This document shows, in pieces, positions 28,756 through 37,027 of a stretch of 64,000 nucleotides of DNA. The notes under the pieces were generated by a model. The model saw only the letters and a list, made by a program, of their open reading frames with translations, was not told the DNA's origin and did not search any database. Source of the stretch: Chthoniobacter flavus Ellin428 (lineage in GTDB: Bacteria > Verrucomicrobiota > Verrucomicrobiia > Chthoniobacterales > Chthoniobacteraceae). Each line of letters begins with the position of its first letter. Positions within the stretch are counted from its first letter, which is position 1. The stretch covers positions 31,945 through 95,944 of the forward strand of contig NZ_ABVL01000023.1 of NCBI RefSeq assembly GCF_000173075.1, read 5' to 3'. Made by a program: the position numbers and the translations under genes.

Positions 28756-30035
28756 ACGAAACCGCCACCCTCAATCCCGCTCCTTTGCTCACGCCGGCTT
28801 CATCGGCCGCGCCAGCCAGCCTCTATCAGCGCCTCGTCCTGGACGCGCTCGAGAAAATGACCGCCGGCTCCCTGCGTCTCGAGTTGCCGGGCGGCGCCTT
28901 GCGGATGATCGGCATACCCGGTGCCGAAGTGGATGCAACGATTTCCGTCCGTTCCGCAGCGTTTTTCCAAAAGTGTGTCCTCTTCGGTGATGTCGGTTTT
29001 GGCGAAAGCTATGTCGACGGCGATTGGGACACCGATTCGATCGAGCGCGTCATCGCCTGGGCCATCCTGAATGTGGAAAATTCGCCCGCGATGTCCGGTT
29101 CGAAAGTTCGCTCCTTCGCGCTGAACCTGCTCAAATTTTACAATCGCGCGCGGCACCTCCTGCGCCCGAATGACGTGACTATCGCGCGTCGCAACATCGC
29201 CGAGCACTACGACCTCGGGAACGATTTCTATCGGCTGTGGCTCGACGAGACGATGACCTATTCGAGCGCCTGTTTCACCGCACCGGGCCAGTCGTTGCGC
29301 GATGCCCAGATCGCGAAGTACGACGCGCTTTGCCGCAAGCTGAAGGTCCGCGCCGGAGAGCATCTGCTGGAGATCGGCAGCGGTTGGGGTGGGATGGCCT
29401 GCCACGCCGCGAAGCAATACGGCGTGCGCGTCACCACCGTCACGATTTCCGAGGAGCAGTTCAAATTCGCCCGGGAACGTATCGTCCGGGAAGACCTCGC
29501 GGATCGCGTGGAGGTGCGACTGCAGGACTACCGGCATATCGAGGGGCAGTATGACAAGATCGTCTCCATCGAGATGATGGAGGCGTTGGGCGATCGCTAT
29601 CTGCCGACCTACCTGGCGAAGCTGAATGCACTGCTGAAGCCGAATGGCCTGGTCGCCCTGCAATACATCACCGTGCCGGATTGCCGCCACGCCGAGTTGC
29701 GCCGCGGGATCGACTTCATCCAAAAGCACATCTTCCCCGGCTCGTTGCTCCTCAGCGTCGGCCGGGTGAATGCCATGCTCCAGCGCACGGGCGATCTTTT
29801 CCCGCATGACTTGGAAGACCTCGGCGCCAGCTATGCGCGAACGCTCCACGTGTGGTGGAAGAACTTCAACGCCCAACTTGCCGGCGTGCGCGCGCTCGGC
29901 TTCGATGAACGATTCATTCGCAAGTGGAACTACTATCTCCAATACTGCGAAGCGGCCTTCGCCGGCCGCAATATCAGCGTTGTCCAGGCCATCTATACGC
30001 GGCCCAACAATCGCTCCCTCCACACTACTTATTGA
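28752..30035 (+). CDS. CFA-synthase-like SAM methyltransferase (first of two)
   Basis: 427 residues. The SAM motif is LEIGSGWGGMACHAA (near residue 205). The neighbouring family box NIAEHYDLGNDFYRLWLDE and the C-terminal QYITVPDC plus LHVWWKNF segments identify the cyclopropane-fatty-acyl-phospholipid synthase family. In E. coli Cfa, a methylene group from SAM is added across a cis double bond. Paralogues in bacterial clusters with FAD enzymes and DUF1365 can make methylated or furan fatty acids instead. The start overlaps the DUF1365 stop (ATGA). The product is therefore not decided by sequence alone. Confidence 0.9.
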   Translation: MNETATLNPAPLLTPASSAAPASLYQRLVLDALEKMTAGSLRLELPGGALRMIGIPGAEVDATISVRSAAFFQKCVLFGDVGFGESYVDGDWDTDSIERVIAWAILNVENSPAMSGSKVRSFALNLLKFYNRARHLLRPNDVTIARRNIAEHYDLGNDFYRLWLDETMTYSSACFTAPGQSLRDAQIAKYDALCRKLKVRAGEHLLEIGSGWGGMACHAAKQYGVRVTTVTISEEQFKFARERIVREDLADRVEVRLQDYRHIEGQYDKIVSIEMMEALGDRYLPTYLAKLNALLKPNGLVALQYITVPDCRHAELRRGIDFIQKHIFPGSLLLSVGRVNAMLQRTGDLFPHDLEDLGASYARTLHVWWKNFNAQLAGVRALGFDERFIRKWNYYLQYCEAAFAGRNISVVQAIYTRPNNRSLHTTY

Positions 30036-30044
30036 GCTGCCAGC

Positions 30045-30251
30045 ATGATCTCCAAACCCGTCGTCAACGTCAGTGAAACGGAACGCTATGCCGCCGGCAT
30101 TATCGGCGCGATGCTGCTCGCCGCGGGCTTGCGTCCGCTGAAACCCTGGCGCCTGTTTTGGGCGGCGTGCTGCTTCTACCGGCTCTTCACCGGCAATTGC
30201 AAAGGCTACGAAATGCTCGGCATCAGCACCTGCGAACGGAAGCGCCCATGA
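30045..30251 (+). CDS. Small DUF2892-like membrane protein
   Basis: 68 residues with one or two hydrophobic stretches (AAGIIGAMLLAAG and FWAACCFYRLFTG). The start NVSETERYAAGIIGA resembles the YgaP/DUF2892 inner-membrane domain that begins N-x-x-x-x-E-R. It lies 9 bases after the CFA gene and overlaps the DUF2062 gene (ATGA at 30248). Role unknown; possibly an accessory for membrane localisation of the pathway. Confidence 0.65.
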   Translation: MISKPVVNVSETERYAAGIIGAMLLAAGLRPLKPWRLFWAACCFYRLFTGNCKGYEMLGISTCERKRP

Positions 30252-30748
30252 CGGCTGCACCTGCGACCGCGCCTCCCGCTGCCGCCTTCTGGCAGCGGCG
30301 CGTGGTCACGCCGATAGTCAATCAACTCAAGCAAGGCATCACCCCGGAAAAGATCGCGCTGACCATCGCGCTGGGGCTGCTGATCAGCATCTTCCCGATC
30401 ATTGGCGCGACCACGCTCCTTTGCGGACTGGTCGCCTTCGCGCTGCGGCTCAATCAGCCAATCATTCAGATCGTCAATTACCTCGCCTACCCGCTGCAGC
30501 TCATCCTGCTCATCCCTTTCTATCGTGCGGGTGAATATCTCCTCGGCCTCAAGCCGGTGCCGCTGAATATCCGGCTGCTCTTCGCCCGCTTCCGAGCCGA
30601 CGCCGGACAGTTCTTCAAGGACTTCGGTCTCATCGCCCTGGGCGGCGTCCTCGTCTGGCTCGTGCTCGCTCCCTTCGCCGGCGCTGCGATCTACTACGCG
30701 ACCCGTCCCTTTCTGCGCGCGCTCGCCGCCCGCATTCACGCGCGATGA
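30248..30748 (+). CDS. DUF2062 membrane protein
   Basis: 166 residues with two long hydrophobic regions (about 40-95 and 130-155) and the family-like stretch LKQGITPEKIALTIALGLL followed by ISIFPIIG. DUF2062 proteins are small integral membrane proteins without a known activity, often beside lipid or glycosyl transfer genes. Both ends overlap the neighbours (ATGA), which ties it into the operon. Confidence 0.8.
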   Translation: MTAAPATAPPAAAFWQRRVVTPIVNQLKQGITPEKIALTIALGLLISIFPIIGATTLLCGLVAFALRLNQPIIQIVNYLAYPLQLILLIPFYRAGEYLLGLKPVPLNIRLLFARFRADAGQFFKDFGLIALGGVLVWLVLAPFAGAAIYYATRPFLRALAARIHAR

Positions 30749-31518
30749 TCCACTGGTTGCTCATCGGTCTCGTCTTGATGCTCGTCGCCTTCGCGATGGT
30801 CTGGGCGATTGGCCTGAAGATCCGCAACTACTCCTTCCTCGATGTCATCTGGAGTTACGGTGTTGCCATCCTCGCTCCGATCTACTCCGCGGTCGGGCCT
30901 GGCAACATCCAGCGCAAGATCGCTTTCACCGTGTTCGGCATGGCGTGGAGCCTGCGTCTCGGCACCTACCTCTTTTTCCGTGTCCTGAAACATCATCCGA
31001 AAGAAGACGTTCGTTACGAAGGTCTGCGCGCCCGCTGGCCCGGTAGCGGGATGTTCCTGCTCTTCCACGAACTCCAGGCGGGGATCGTGCTGATTTTTTC
31101 CCTGCCCTTCCTCTTCGCGGCCTGGTCGCCCGTGCCGCTTCAGGTCCTCGACAAGATCGGCCTCGCGGTCGTGCTGGTTGCCTTCCATGGCGAAACCACC
31201 GCCGACCGCCAGATGATGCGCTTCAAGAGTGCCCCTGCCAATCACGGGCGGGTTTGCAACGTCGGCCTGTGGCACTATTCACGCCATCCCAATTACTTTT
31301 TCGAGTTCCTCATCTGGGTCGGCTTCGCGGTAGCCTCGCTCAGCTCGCCTCACGGCTGGATCACGCTCCTCTGCCCTGCGCTCATGTATTACTTCCTCAC
31401 CAAGGTAACCGGCATTCCGCTCACCGAAGAATACGCGCTCAAAAGCAAAGGCGACGCTTACCGCGAGTATCAGCGCACCACGAGCGGCTTCATCCCCTGG
31501 TTCCCGAAAAGGATCTGA
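30745..31518 (+). CDS. DUF1295 steroid 5-alpha-reductase-like membrane protein
   Basis: 257 residues with six or more membrane segments. The family signature is LWHYSRHPNYFFEFLIWVGF near residue 172. A second conserved piece is the C-terminal YREYQRTTSGFIPWFPK. These are methyltransferase/reductase-fold membrane proteins of the DUF1295 and ICMT superfamily, which can reduce double bonds or methylate; the chemistry here is unknown. The start overlaps the DUF2062 stop (ATGA). DUF1295 genes accompany CFA/DUF1365 clusters in other phyla, which supports a shared role in acyl-chain modification. Confidence 0.85.
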   Translation: MIHWLLIGLVLMLVAFAMVWAIGLKIRNYSFLDVIWSYGVAILAPIYSAVGPGNIQRKIAFTVFGMAWSLRLGTYLFFRVLKHHPKEDVRYEGLRARWPGSGMFLLFHELQAGIVLIFSLPFLFAAWSPVPLQVLDKIGLAVVLVAFHGETTADRQMMRFKSAPANHGRVCNVGLWHYSRHPNYFFEFLIWVGFAVASLSSPHGWITLLCPALMYYFLTKVTGIPLTEEYALKSKGDAYREYQRTTSGFIPWFPKRI

Positions 31519-31591
31519 TCGTTCTTCGATTTGATTGCATCTGTAAGAAGACTTCTTGCGAACAAGTATCACGCGTCTCGCCTGACATTCC

Positions 31592-32623
31592 ATGATTTCC
31601 GTCGACTCCATTCTCGAGGCCAATGTGGTTCCCGATCCGCTGATCCGGCTCGGCATCCGTCATCTGCTCAGGGAGACGTTGCGGGAGAAAGGGGCGGGCA
31701 GCACGGAAGAGCGTCAGGCGCGATTGCAGGCGCATATCGATGGCCTGCGGCGGAGCCCCATCGCGGTCCAGACCCACGCGGCCAACGAGCAGCACTACGA
31801 AGTGCCGACGCACTTCTATCAATACGCGCTCGGCAAGCGGCTGAAATACAGCTCCGGATACTGGCCGGTGGGAGTGAATACGCTCGATGAGGCCGAGGAG
31901 AAGATGCTCGCGCTGACTTGCGAGCGCGCCGAGCTTGCCGATGGGCAGCGCATTCTCGAACTCGGTTGTGGCTGGGGTTCGCTGTCGTTGTGGATGGCGG
32001 AGAAATATCCACAGGCCCGCATTACCGCGGTCTCGAATTCGCGCACCCAGAAGGAACACATCGATGCGGAGGCCGCGCAACGCGGATGGCCGAATCTCAC
32101 GATCATCACCGCGGATATGAATGTCTTCGACATCGCCGAGACATTCGACCGCGTGGTGTCGGTCGAGATGTTCGAACACATGAAGAATTACCAACTGCTG
32201 CTCGCCAGGGTGGCGCGCTGGCTGGCCCCGGGCGGGAAGCTTTTCGTGCACATCTTCACGCACCGCGAAATCGCCTATCACTACGAGGACAAGGGGCCGA
32301 GCGATTGGATGACGCGTTACTTTTTCTCCGGTGGGCAGATGCCGTCGCATGACACGCTGCTGCATTTTCAGGACGACGTGCGTCTCGAGACACGTTGGAC
32401 GGTGAGCGGCGCGCACTATCAAAAGACCGCCGAAGCCTGGCTGCAAAACATGGACGCGCATCGCACCGAGATTCTGCCCATCTTCGCGCAAACTTATGGC
32501 GAGGAGCAGACCACGCGATGGTGGGTTTACTGGCGCGTCTTTTTCATGGCTTGCGCGGAGCTGTGGGGTTATCGCGGTGGGGACGAGTGGATCGTCTCGC
32601 ACTATCGCTTCCGCAAACCGTGA
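31592..32623 (+). CDS. CFA-synthase-like SAM methyltransferase (second)
   Basis: 343 residues. SAM motif LELGCGWGSLSLWMAE near residue 130. The N-terminal box HYEVPTHFYQYALG replaces the HYDLGNDFY of the first paralogue, and the C-terminal region has MPSHDTLLHFQDD and WWVYWRVFFMACAEL, typical of the other CFA subfamily. The two enzymes are therefore distant paralogues and not a recent duplication. They may act on different substrates or steps. It starts 73 bases after the DUF1295 gene and its stop overlaps the next start as GTGA. Confidence 0.9.
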   Translation: MISVDSILEANVVPDPLIRLGIRHLLRETLREKGAGSTEERQARLQAHIDGLRRSPIAVQTHAANEQHYEVPTHFYQYALGKRLKYSSGYWPVGVNTLDEAEEKMLALTCERAELADGQRILELGCGWGSLSLWMAEKYPQARITAVSNSRTQKEHIDAEAAQRGWPNLTIITADMNVFDIAETFDRVVSVEMFEHMKNYQLLLARVARWLAPGGKLFVHIFTHREIAYHYEDKGPSDWMTRYFFSGGQMPSHDTLLHFQDDVRLETRWTVSGAHYQKTAEAWLQNMDAHRTEILPIFAQTYGEEQTTRWWVYWRVFFMACAELWGYRGGDEWIVSHYRFRKP

Positions 32624-33381
32624 AAGCTTTTGCCCTCCAGAGCGTCCTCGCTGCCCTTTGGCTGATGACATCTGCCTTCGCGGCCGATGACTCGATTGCC
32701 GCGGCGATCGCCAGGGGGGATGCCGCGGATGAACAACTCAAGACCCCGGAGGCGCTTGCCGCGTATCTCGAAGCCGAAAAGCTCGGTGGCAAAAGTGCTG
32801 AAGTGCTCAGCAAGATTTCGCGGGAATATTCGCTTTCGATGGTCGACACGAAATCGCGAGACGAGCAACGCAAGCTGGGAGAAAAGAGTCTCGAGTATTC
32901 GCAGCATGCCGTGGCCGCGGATCCGAACAATGCGGTGTCGCAACTGGGACTGGCGATCTGCTACGGCCGCATCGCGCCGTATCTCGATAACAAGACGAAG
33001 ATCGCTTACTCCAAGCTGGTGAAGGAGCACGTCGATAAGGCGCTCAAGCTCGATCCGTCGCTGGACTACGGTTATCACGTGCTCGGGGCGTGGAATTATG
33101 AATTGGCGAGTCTGAATCCCGTGCTGCGGGTGATTGCGAAATTGATCTATGGCGACTTGCCTCCGGCCTCGTATGAAGACGCGGTGAAGAATTTCAAGAA
33201 AGCCATCGAGCTCGCGCCGCAACGTGTGGTGCATCACATCGAGTTGGGCCGCACCTATGCTGCCATGGGAGAAAAGGACCTCGCGCGGGCGGAATTGAAC
33301 AAAGGCCTGGCGTTACCGAATCGTGAGAAGGACGACCCGGGCGCCAAGGAGCGCGGCCGCGAGGCGTTGAGGAAACTCTGA
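32620..33381 (+). CDS. Exported TPR-repeat protein
   Basis: 253 residues with a GTG start that overlaps the CFA stop; signal peptide (residues 1-21, LMTSAFAAD). Tetratricopeptide-type helices follow, for example NAVSQLGLAICYGRIAPYL, and C-terminal KKAIELAPQRVVHHIELGR. It is probably a periplasmic scaffold. It is the last gene of the lipid operon, convergent with the esterase at 33388 with only 6 bases between stops. Confidence 0.8.
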   Translation: MKAFALQSVLAALWLMTSAFAADDSIAAAIARGDAADEQLKTPEALAAYLEAEKLGGKSAEVLSKISREYSLSMVDTKSRDEQRKLGEKSLEYSQHAVAADPNNAVSQLGLAICYGRIAPYLDNKTKIAYSKLVKEHVDKALKLDPSLDYGYHVLGAWNYELASLNPVLRVIAKLIYGDLPPASYEDAVKNFKKAIELAPQRVVHHIELGRTYAAMGEKDLARAELNKGLALPNREKDDPGAKERGREALRKL

Positions 33382-33387
33382 AGGCCG

Positions 33388-34545
33388 TTACTGCGTGACC
33401 GCGCGCAGGAAGGTTTCCACGGCGTAGGTGCTGATTTGTCCGCCCGGGCCGTTGAAATTGAAATCGAAGGCGTGGGTCGCCCACGGGAGGCGCACGAAGC
33501 AATGCGGCGTGCCGACGCTGTCGAGCCGCCGGGAGAGCCGTTCGCTTTGCAGATACCACACCAGCTCATCGCGTCGGCCGTGGATAAGTAACGTCGGCGG
33601 GCTGTCGCTGTTCGCGAGCAAAATGCTCGAGGCCCCGTCGTAATTCGCGCGGGCATCTGTTGGATCACCGCCCATGTATTGCCGGACGAGTTTCAGGGAA
33701 TTGAGGATGTCGTCGGCGCGCGCGTATTTGAAAGCGTAATGCATGTCCGCCGGGGAATAGAAAGCGATGCAGCCGCGAATGGTGCGATCGTGCGCGCCGT
33801 AGGCGACGGCTTCTGCGATCTGTCCGCCGGCGGAACGGCCCAGCAGGACAAAGCGCTGTGGGTCGACGCCAAACTGCGCGGCGTGCTGGCGGAGATAGTC
33901 GATGGCATCGAAGACGTCGTCGCGCTGGGCAGGCCACGTCCAGCGGGGCGCAAGGCGGTATTCGATCGCCGCGACCGCGTAGCCTTCGCGAGCGAGACAG
34001 TGATTCAGCGGGGCGCCTTCCGACACCGAGCCGTTTATCCAGCCGCCGCCGTGAATGGCGATGACACACGGCGCGGGCGAAGTCCCGTGGTGACGATAGA
34101 GCAAGAGGTGCAGCGCGTCATTGCCGTGCTGCGCGTAGGTGTACGTTTCGACGGGGACGGGTTCGACCTTCGGCGGAAACCACAGCTTCTTCCACGAAAG
34201 CGGCGTGGGATCGTCCGCGCTATGGGCCGCCGGCGCGCTGCTGGGGAAGGCTTCCGCGAGCTGTTTCGGCAGGCGATAGGCCACGGGAATCGCGCGCACG
34301 ACCGAGGACAAAAAGAGCACGGAAGCGGCGAGTGCGAAGGCGGTCCCGAAGCAATTGATGCGCGTGCGGGCCACCGGCAGAAATGCCAGGACCAACGGAA
34401 TGAGGAAAAGCCAGTGTCCGTATTCCGTGGCGACCACGGCCACGGGGAAGAGCGCCATCGTGGGCACCTTCACCACGGCAAAGGCCGCCGCTCCGCAAAG
34501 CACCACGGCGCTCAGCAGGCGAAACAGCGACCAAATCCGCATCAT
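33388..34545 (-). CDS. Membrane-anchored alpha/beta hydrolase (carboxylesterase/lipase type)
   Basis: 385 residues. Three hydrophobic segments (residues 8-30, 34-52, 65-85) anchor it. The catalytic part has HGGGWINGS (oxyanion hole), LLGRSAGGQ (Ser nucleophile), IHGRRDELV (Asp) and ATHAFD (His), a complete hormone-sensitive-lipase-like triad. The substrate is unknown. It is convergent with the lipid operon, which makes an acyl-ester substrate plausible but unproven. The next minus-strand gene upstream is the anti-sigma factor, 58 bases away. Confidence 0.85.
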   Translation of the reverse strand: MMRIWSLFRLLSAVVLCGAAAFAVVKVPTMALFPVAVVATEYGHWLFLIPLVLAFLPVARTRINCFGTAFALAASVLFLSSVVRAIPVAYRLPKQLAEAFPSSAPAAHSADDPTPLSWKKLWFPPKVEPVPVETYTYAQHGNDALHLLLYRHHGTSPAPCVIAIHGGGWINGSVSEGAPLNHCLAREGYAVAAIEYRLAPRWTWPAQRDDVFDAIDYLRQHAAQFGVDPQRFVLLGRSAGGQIAEAVAYGAHDRTIRGCIAFYSPADMHYAFKYARADDILNSLKLVRQYMGGDPTDARANYDGASSILLANSDSPPTLLIHGRRDELVWYLQSERLSRRLDSVGTPHCFVRLPWATHAFDFNFNGPGGQISTYAVETFLRAVTQ

Positions 34546-34603
34546 CCGAGAAAAGACACGCGGCAGCCGCCGACGTTCAAGAACCGCGGGTCGGAAATGT
34601 CAC

Positions 34604-35371
34604 TCAATTACTGCTCAGGAGAACGATCGGGCCCGTGGGTTCAGGCATGCCACCCGCGGGTTCCACGCTGATGGCAAATTTGTCCGACTTGCTGATCGGT
34701 TTTTTCGGCTCAAAGAAAACGTGGGCCAGTCCGCCGGCATCCACCGTCACAATTCCTCCACTGACCGGCTGAGGGTATTTCGGATCGATCACCCAGAGCT
34801 GGTAGTCCTTGCCGGAAGCCGGTTGTGGGATGTTCGCGAGCTTGAGCACGCCGCGCTGCCTTTCCGGATCCCACACGATGACCGCACTGGCCTTGGCGTA
34901 GGCTTCGACTTGCGCGGAAAGCGTGGCGATCTTCACCTTCGCCAGCGTGTCGCGCGCCTGCCATTCCTTGCGGTCCTGGAGCAAGGCATCGCGATCTTGT
35001 TGCAATTGGCCGCGCTCCACCCAGAAGGCGGCGGTGGAGATGGCGAAGCCGGCGGCCAGCGCCCACGGCAGGAGATTTCCCCCGCCGCTCGACTGCGTGG
35101 GTGCGTTTGCTTGGGTCATTGGTTGGGATGTGGAAGCCGGCGTGCTCGCCTCGGCCCGAACGCGCGCGAGAATGCGTTCGCGCAATTCCGGCGGTGGCAA
35201 TTGTGCCGGCGCATCGTGCGCCAGCGCCGCGGCGGTTTCGCGCAGGCTGTCGGCCAGCGCTTTCAATTCGCGATCGTTGGCGAGCAGAGCCTCGAAGGCG
35301 AGCGTCGCTTCAGGATCGAGCGCACCGAGGGCATATTCCGCGGCGAGGTCCTGGCGATGTTCGTCGATCAT
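34604..35371 (-). CDS. RskA-type anti-sigma factor
   Basis: 255 residues. The N-terminal cytoplasmic helical domain starts EYALGALDPEATLAFEAL, the usual anti-sigma-K opening without zinc-binding His/Cys. One membrane segment lies near residue 100 (NLLPWALAAGFAISTAAFWV). The C-terminal periplasmic domain has LWVIDPKYPQPVSGG, the RskA sandwich. It holds the ECF sigma inactive until proteolysis. It overlaps the sigma gene as ATGA, so the two are made in fixed ratio. Confidence 0.9.
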   Translation of the reverse strand: MIDEHRQDLAAEYALGALDPEATLAFEALLANDRELKALADSLRETAAALAHDAPAQLPPPELRERILARVRAEASTPASTSQPMTQANAPTQSSGGGNLLPWALAAGFAISTAAFWVERGQLQQDRDALLQDRKEWQARDTLAKVKIATLSAQVEAYAKASAVIVWDPERQRGVLKLANIPQPASGKDYQLWVIDPKYPQPVSGGIVTVDAGGLAHVFFEPKKPISKSDKFAISVEPAGGMPEPTGPIVLLSSN

Positions 35372-35943
35372 GCGACCTCCTCCAGGAATTCGCGCAGCTT
35401 GAGCAGGCCGCGACGGATGCGGGCCTTGATCGTGCCGAGCGGGGCGCCGAGCTTCTCGGCGATTTGCTCATGCGTGAGGCCGCTGAAAAAAGCGAGTTCC
35501 ACCGCCTGCTTTTGCTCGGCGGGGATTTGCGTGAGCGCGGAACGCACCCGCGCCCCTTCGTCGCGACGCGCCGCCTCGCCGGCAGCGGCATCATCGACTT
35601 CGGGAAAATGGCTGAACTCCACCGTGGCCTTCTCGATCGTGCGGTCGAAACGCTGGCGCACGCGCAGGCGATCGATGGTTTTGTTGCGCAAGATCATCAC
35701 TGCCCAGGTGAAAGGACTGCTCCGCGCCGGATCATACGTCGACGCCCGGCGCCAGATGTGCGCGAAGCCTTCCTGCAGCACGTCCTCCGCCTCCTTTTCG
35801 TCGCGCGTCATCTTGAGGACGAACGAATACAGGCCGGGAGAAAAGCGATCGTAGAGGGCGCCGAAGGCCGCCTCATCACCCGCGGCGATGCGCGCAAGCA
35901 ATTGTGCATCGATCTGGCGGTCGCTTTGCTGAGCTGGGGTCAT
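35368..35943 (-). CDS. ECF RNA polymerase sigma factor
   Basis: 191 residues from MTPAQQSDRQI. Region 2 has FALYDRFSPGLYSF-type sequence and EDVLQEGFAHIWRR, region 4 has LTHEQIAEKLGAPLGTIKAR, a helix-turn-helix. The type fits the SigK-like ECF group paired with RskA. Its regulon is not visible here. The anti-sigma gene follows with a 4-base overlap; upstream lies an inverted repeat. Longer readings upstream run through the neighbouring gene and repeat and are not supported. Confidence 0.93.
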   Translation of the reverse strand: MTPAQQSDRQIDAQLLARIAAGDEAAFGALYDRFSPGLYSFVLKMTRDEKEAEDVLQEGFAHIWRRASTYDPARSSPFTWAVMILRNKTIDRLRVRQRFDRTIEKATVEFSHFPEVDDAAAGEAARRDEGARVRSALTQIPAEQKQAVELAFFSGLTHEQIAEKLGAPLGTIKARIRRGLLKLREFLEEVA

Positions 35944-36096
35944 GGATCGTGAGCCAGCCGAGGCATTGAAAACACCAGCGTGCATTTCCAAAGCGACAGA
36001 CAGACTGGCGCCGGACACTGCGGGGTTCCAAAGCGTTTGGCAAGTGGCTAACACGTGGTTTAGACGCTGGCCGGCGGGAAAGAGATGCAGGAAAGT

Positions 36097-36174
36097 GGCG
36101 GGGGATAGGAAGAATAGGAAGGATGGGAGGAATAGGACTCCTATGACTCCCATTCTTCCCATAGCTCCTATTTC
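36097..36174. repeat. Inverted repeat of TAGGA/TCCTA words (copy 3)
   Basis: GGGATAGGAAGAATAGGAAG is followed by GGATGGGAGGAATAGGA and then an inverted pyrimidine arm (TCCTATGACTCCCATTCTTC and CCATAGCTCCTATTTC). A near-palindrome of about 78 bases, between the stop of the NlpC/P60-like gene (36201) and the sigma factor promoter region. Same family as copies at 6319, 18025 and 45266. Confidence 0.8.
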
Positions 36175-36200
36175 TGTGAACCGAGGACGCTGCCTCCGCG

Positions 36201-36923
36201 TTAGTCGCGGATCTTGCGATAGCGCATCGGCGTGTAGCCGGCGGCGACCAGTGCGGAGATATCGCGTTCGGAACTGAGCGTTTTGCTGAATGGCGCGGCT
36301 TCGTAGAACAGCGCGCGCGTTTTGGTGGCGTCGAGCCATTTGACGAAAAGGATCACGTGGCCGCCCTCGGTGTTCATGATGTCGGCCGGCTGGAGCTGTT
36401 CGGGAGCGCGCAGCTTCTGGCAGATTTCCGCGAGGGTGGAGGTGTCGTATTTGTGGGGCAGCTTCCAGCAGCGCGAGACGAAGCCCGAGCAATCGATGCC
36501 CACGGCATCGCCGCTCACCGCATTCCCGCCGAGGCGTCGCTTGTCCGAGGTGTAGACATCGCCGGCGGCTTTGCCCGCGCGCACACCTTTGTCGAAGCTC
36601 TCCGGTGTATCGAAGCCGCCCCATTTGTAGGCGACGCCGGAATTGGTGGCGTCGACTTCCCAGCACGCTTCGTCGGGCGAGCCATGGCCGCCTGGGCGGT
36701 CCGGGGTGTTGATCTGCACGCCACGCGAATCCGGGCCGTGGCGCAGATTCTTTTCCGAGGATTGCCACTGATGGTGGATGTAGTTTTCCGCGACCTGGAG
36801 TGCCTCGGTGCGCGTGAGTGTCTGCGCGCGCAGTGGGACTATGCCGCAGAGTGCAATCCATAGCGGAACGAAGAAACGCAACGCCGTCAAACGAGAGGAA
36901 CCTGCACGAACCGGGGTATTCAT
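36201..36923 (-). CDS. Exported NlpC/P60-like amidase
   Basis: 240 residues from MNTPVRAG (a longer start at 36950 adds 9 residues). Signal peptide ends at residue about 35 (IVPLRAQ). The catalytic Cys is in GIDCSGFVSRCW and the His in GGHVILFVKW, in the order expected for the NlpC/P60 fold. A Trp/Gly segment ATNSGVAYKWGGFDTP precedes the Cys box. It probably cleaves peptide bonds in peptidoglycan, but the family also includes non-cell-wall amidases. It is monocistronic by the spacing. Confidence 0.75.
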   Translation of the reverse strand: MNTPVRAGSSRLTALRFFVPLWIALCGIVPLRAQTLTRTEALQVAENYIHHQWQSSEKNLRHGPDSRGVQINTPDRPGGHGSPDEACWEVDATNSGVAYKWGGFDTPESFDKGVRAGKAAGDVYTSDKRRLGGNAVSGDAVGIDCSGFVSRCWKLPHKYDTSTLAEICQKLRAPEQLQPADIMNTEGGHVILFVKWLDATKTRALFYEAAPFSKTLSSERDISALVAAGYTPMRYRKIRD

Positions 36924-37027
36924 AACGCGAGTCGAATGTAGCCGGTCCAAGGAAAAGTCAAAGAGGGCGGTGCGGGCGCGTTCTCTAGAGGTCTGCTACG
37001 CGCCCGCTTTCTATCGTCCCTGTCGAA

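Noticed and set aside
30045..30251. Small lipid-operon protein as a shadow of neighbouring genes
   Set aside because: Kept as real because it overlaps its neighbour by ATGA, has a hydrophobic core and fills an otherwise empty 200 bases in a compact operon.
36000..36029. ECF-type promoter (GGAACC ... GTC) upstream of the sigma factor
   Set aside because: GGAACC (36024-36029, minus strand) is present, but the GTC element is 18-19 bases away, longer than the usual 16-17, and there is no second such motif upstream of another gene to support it.
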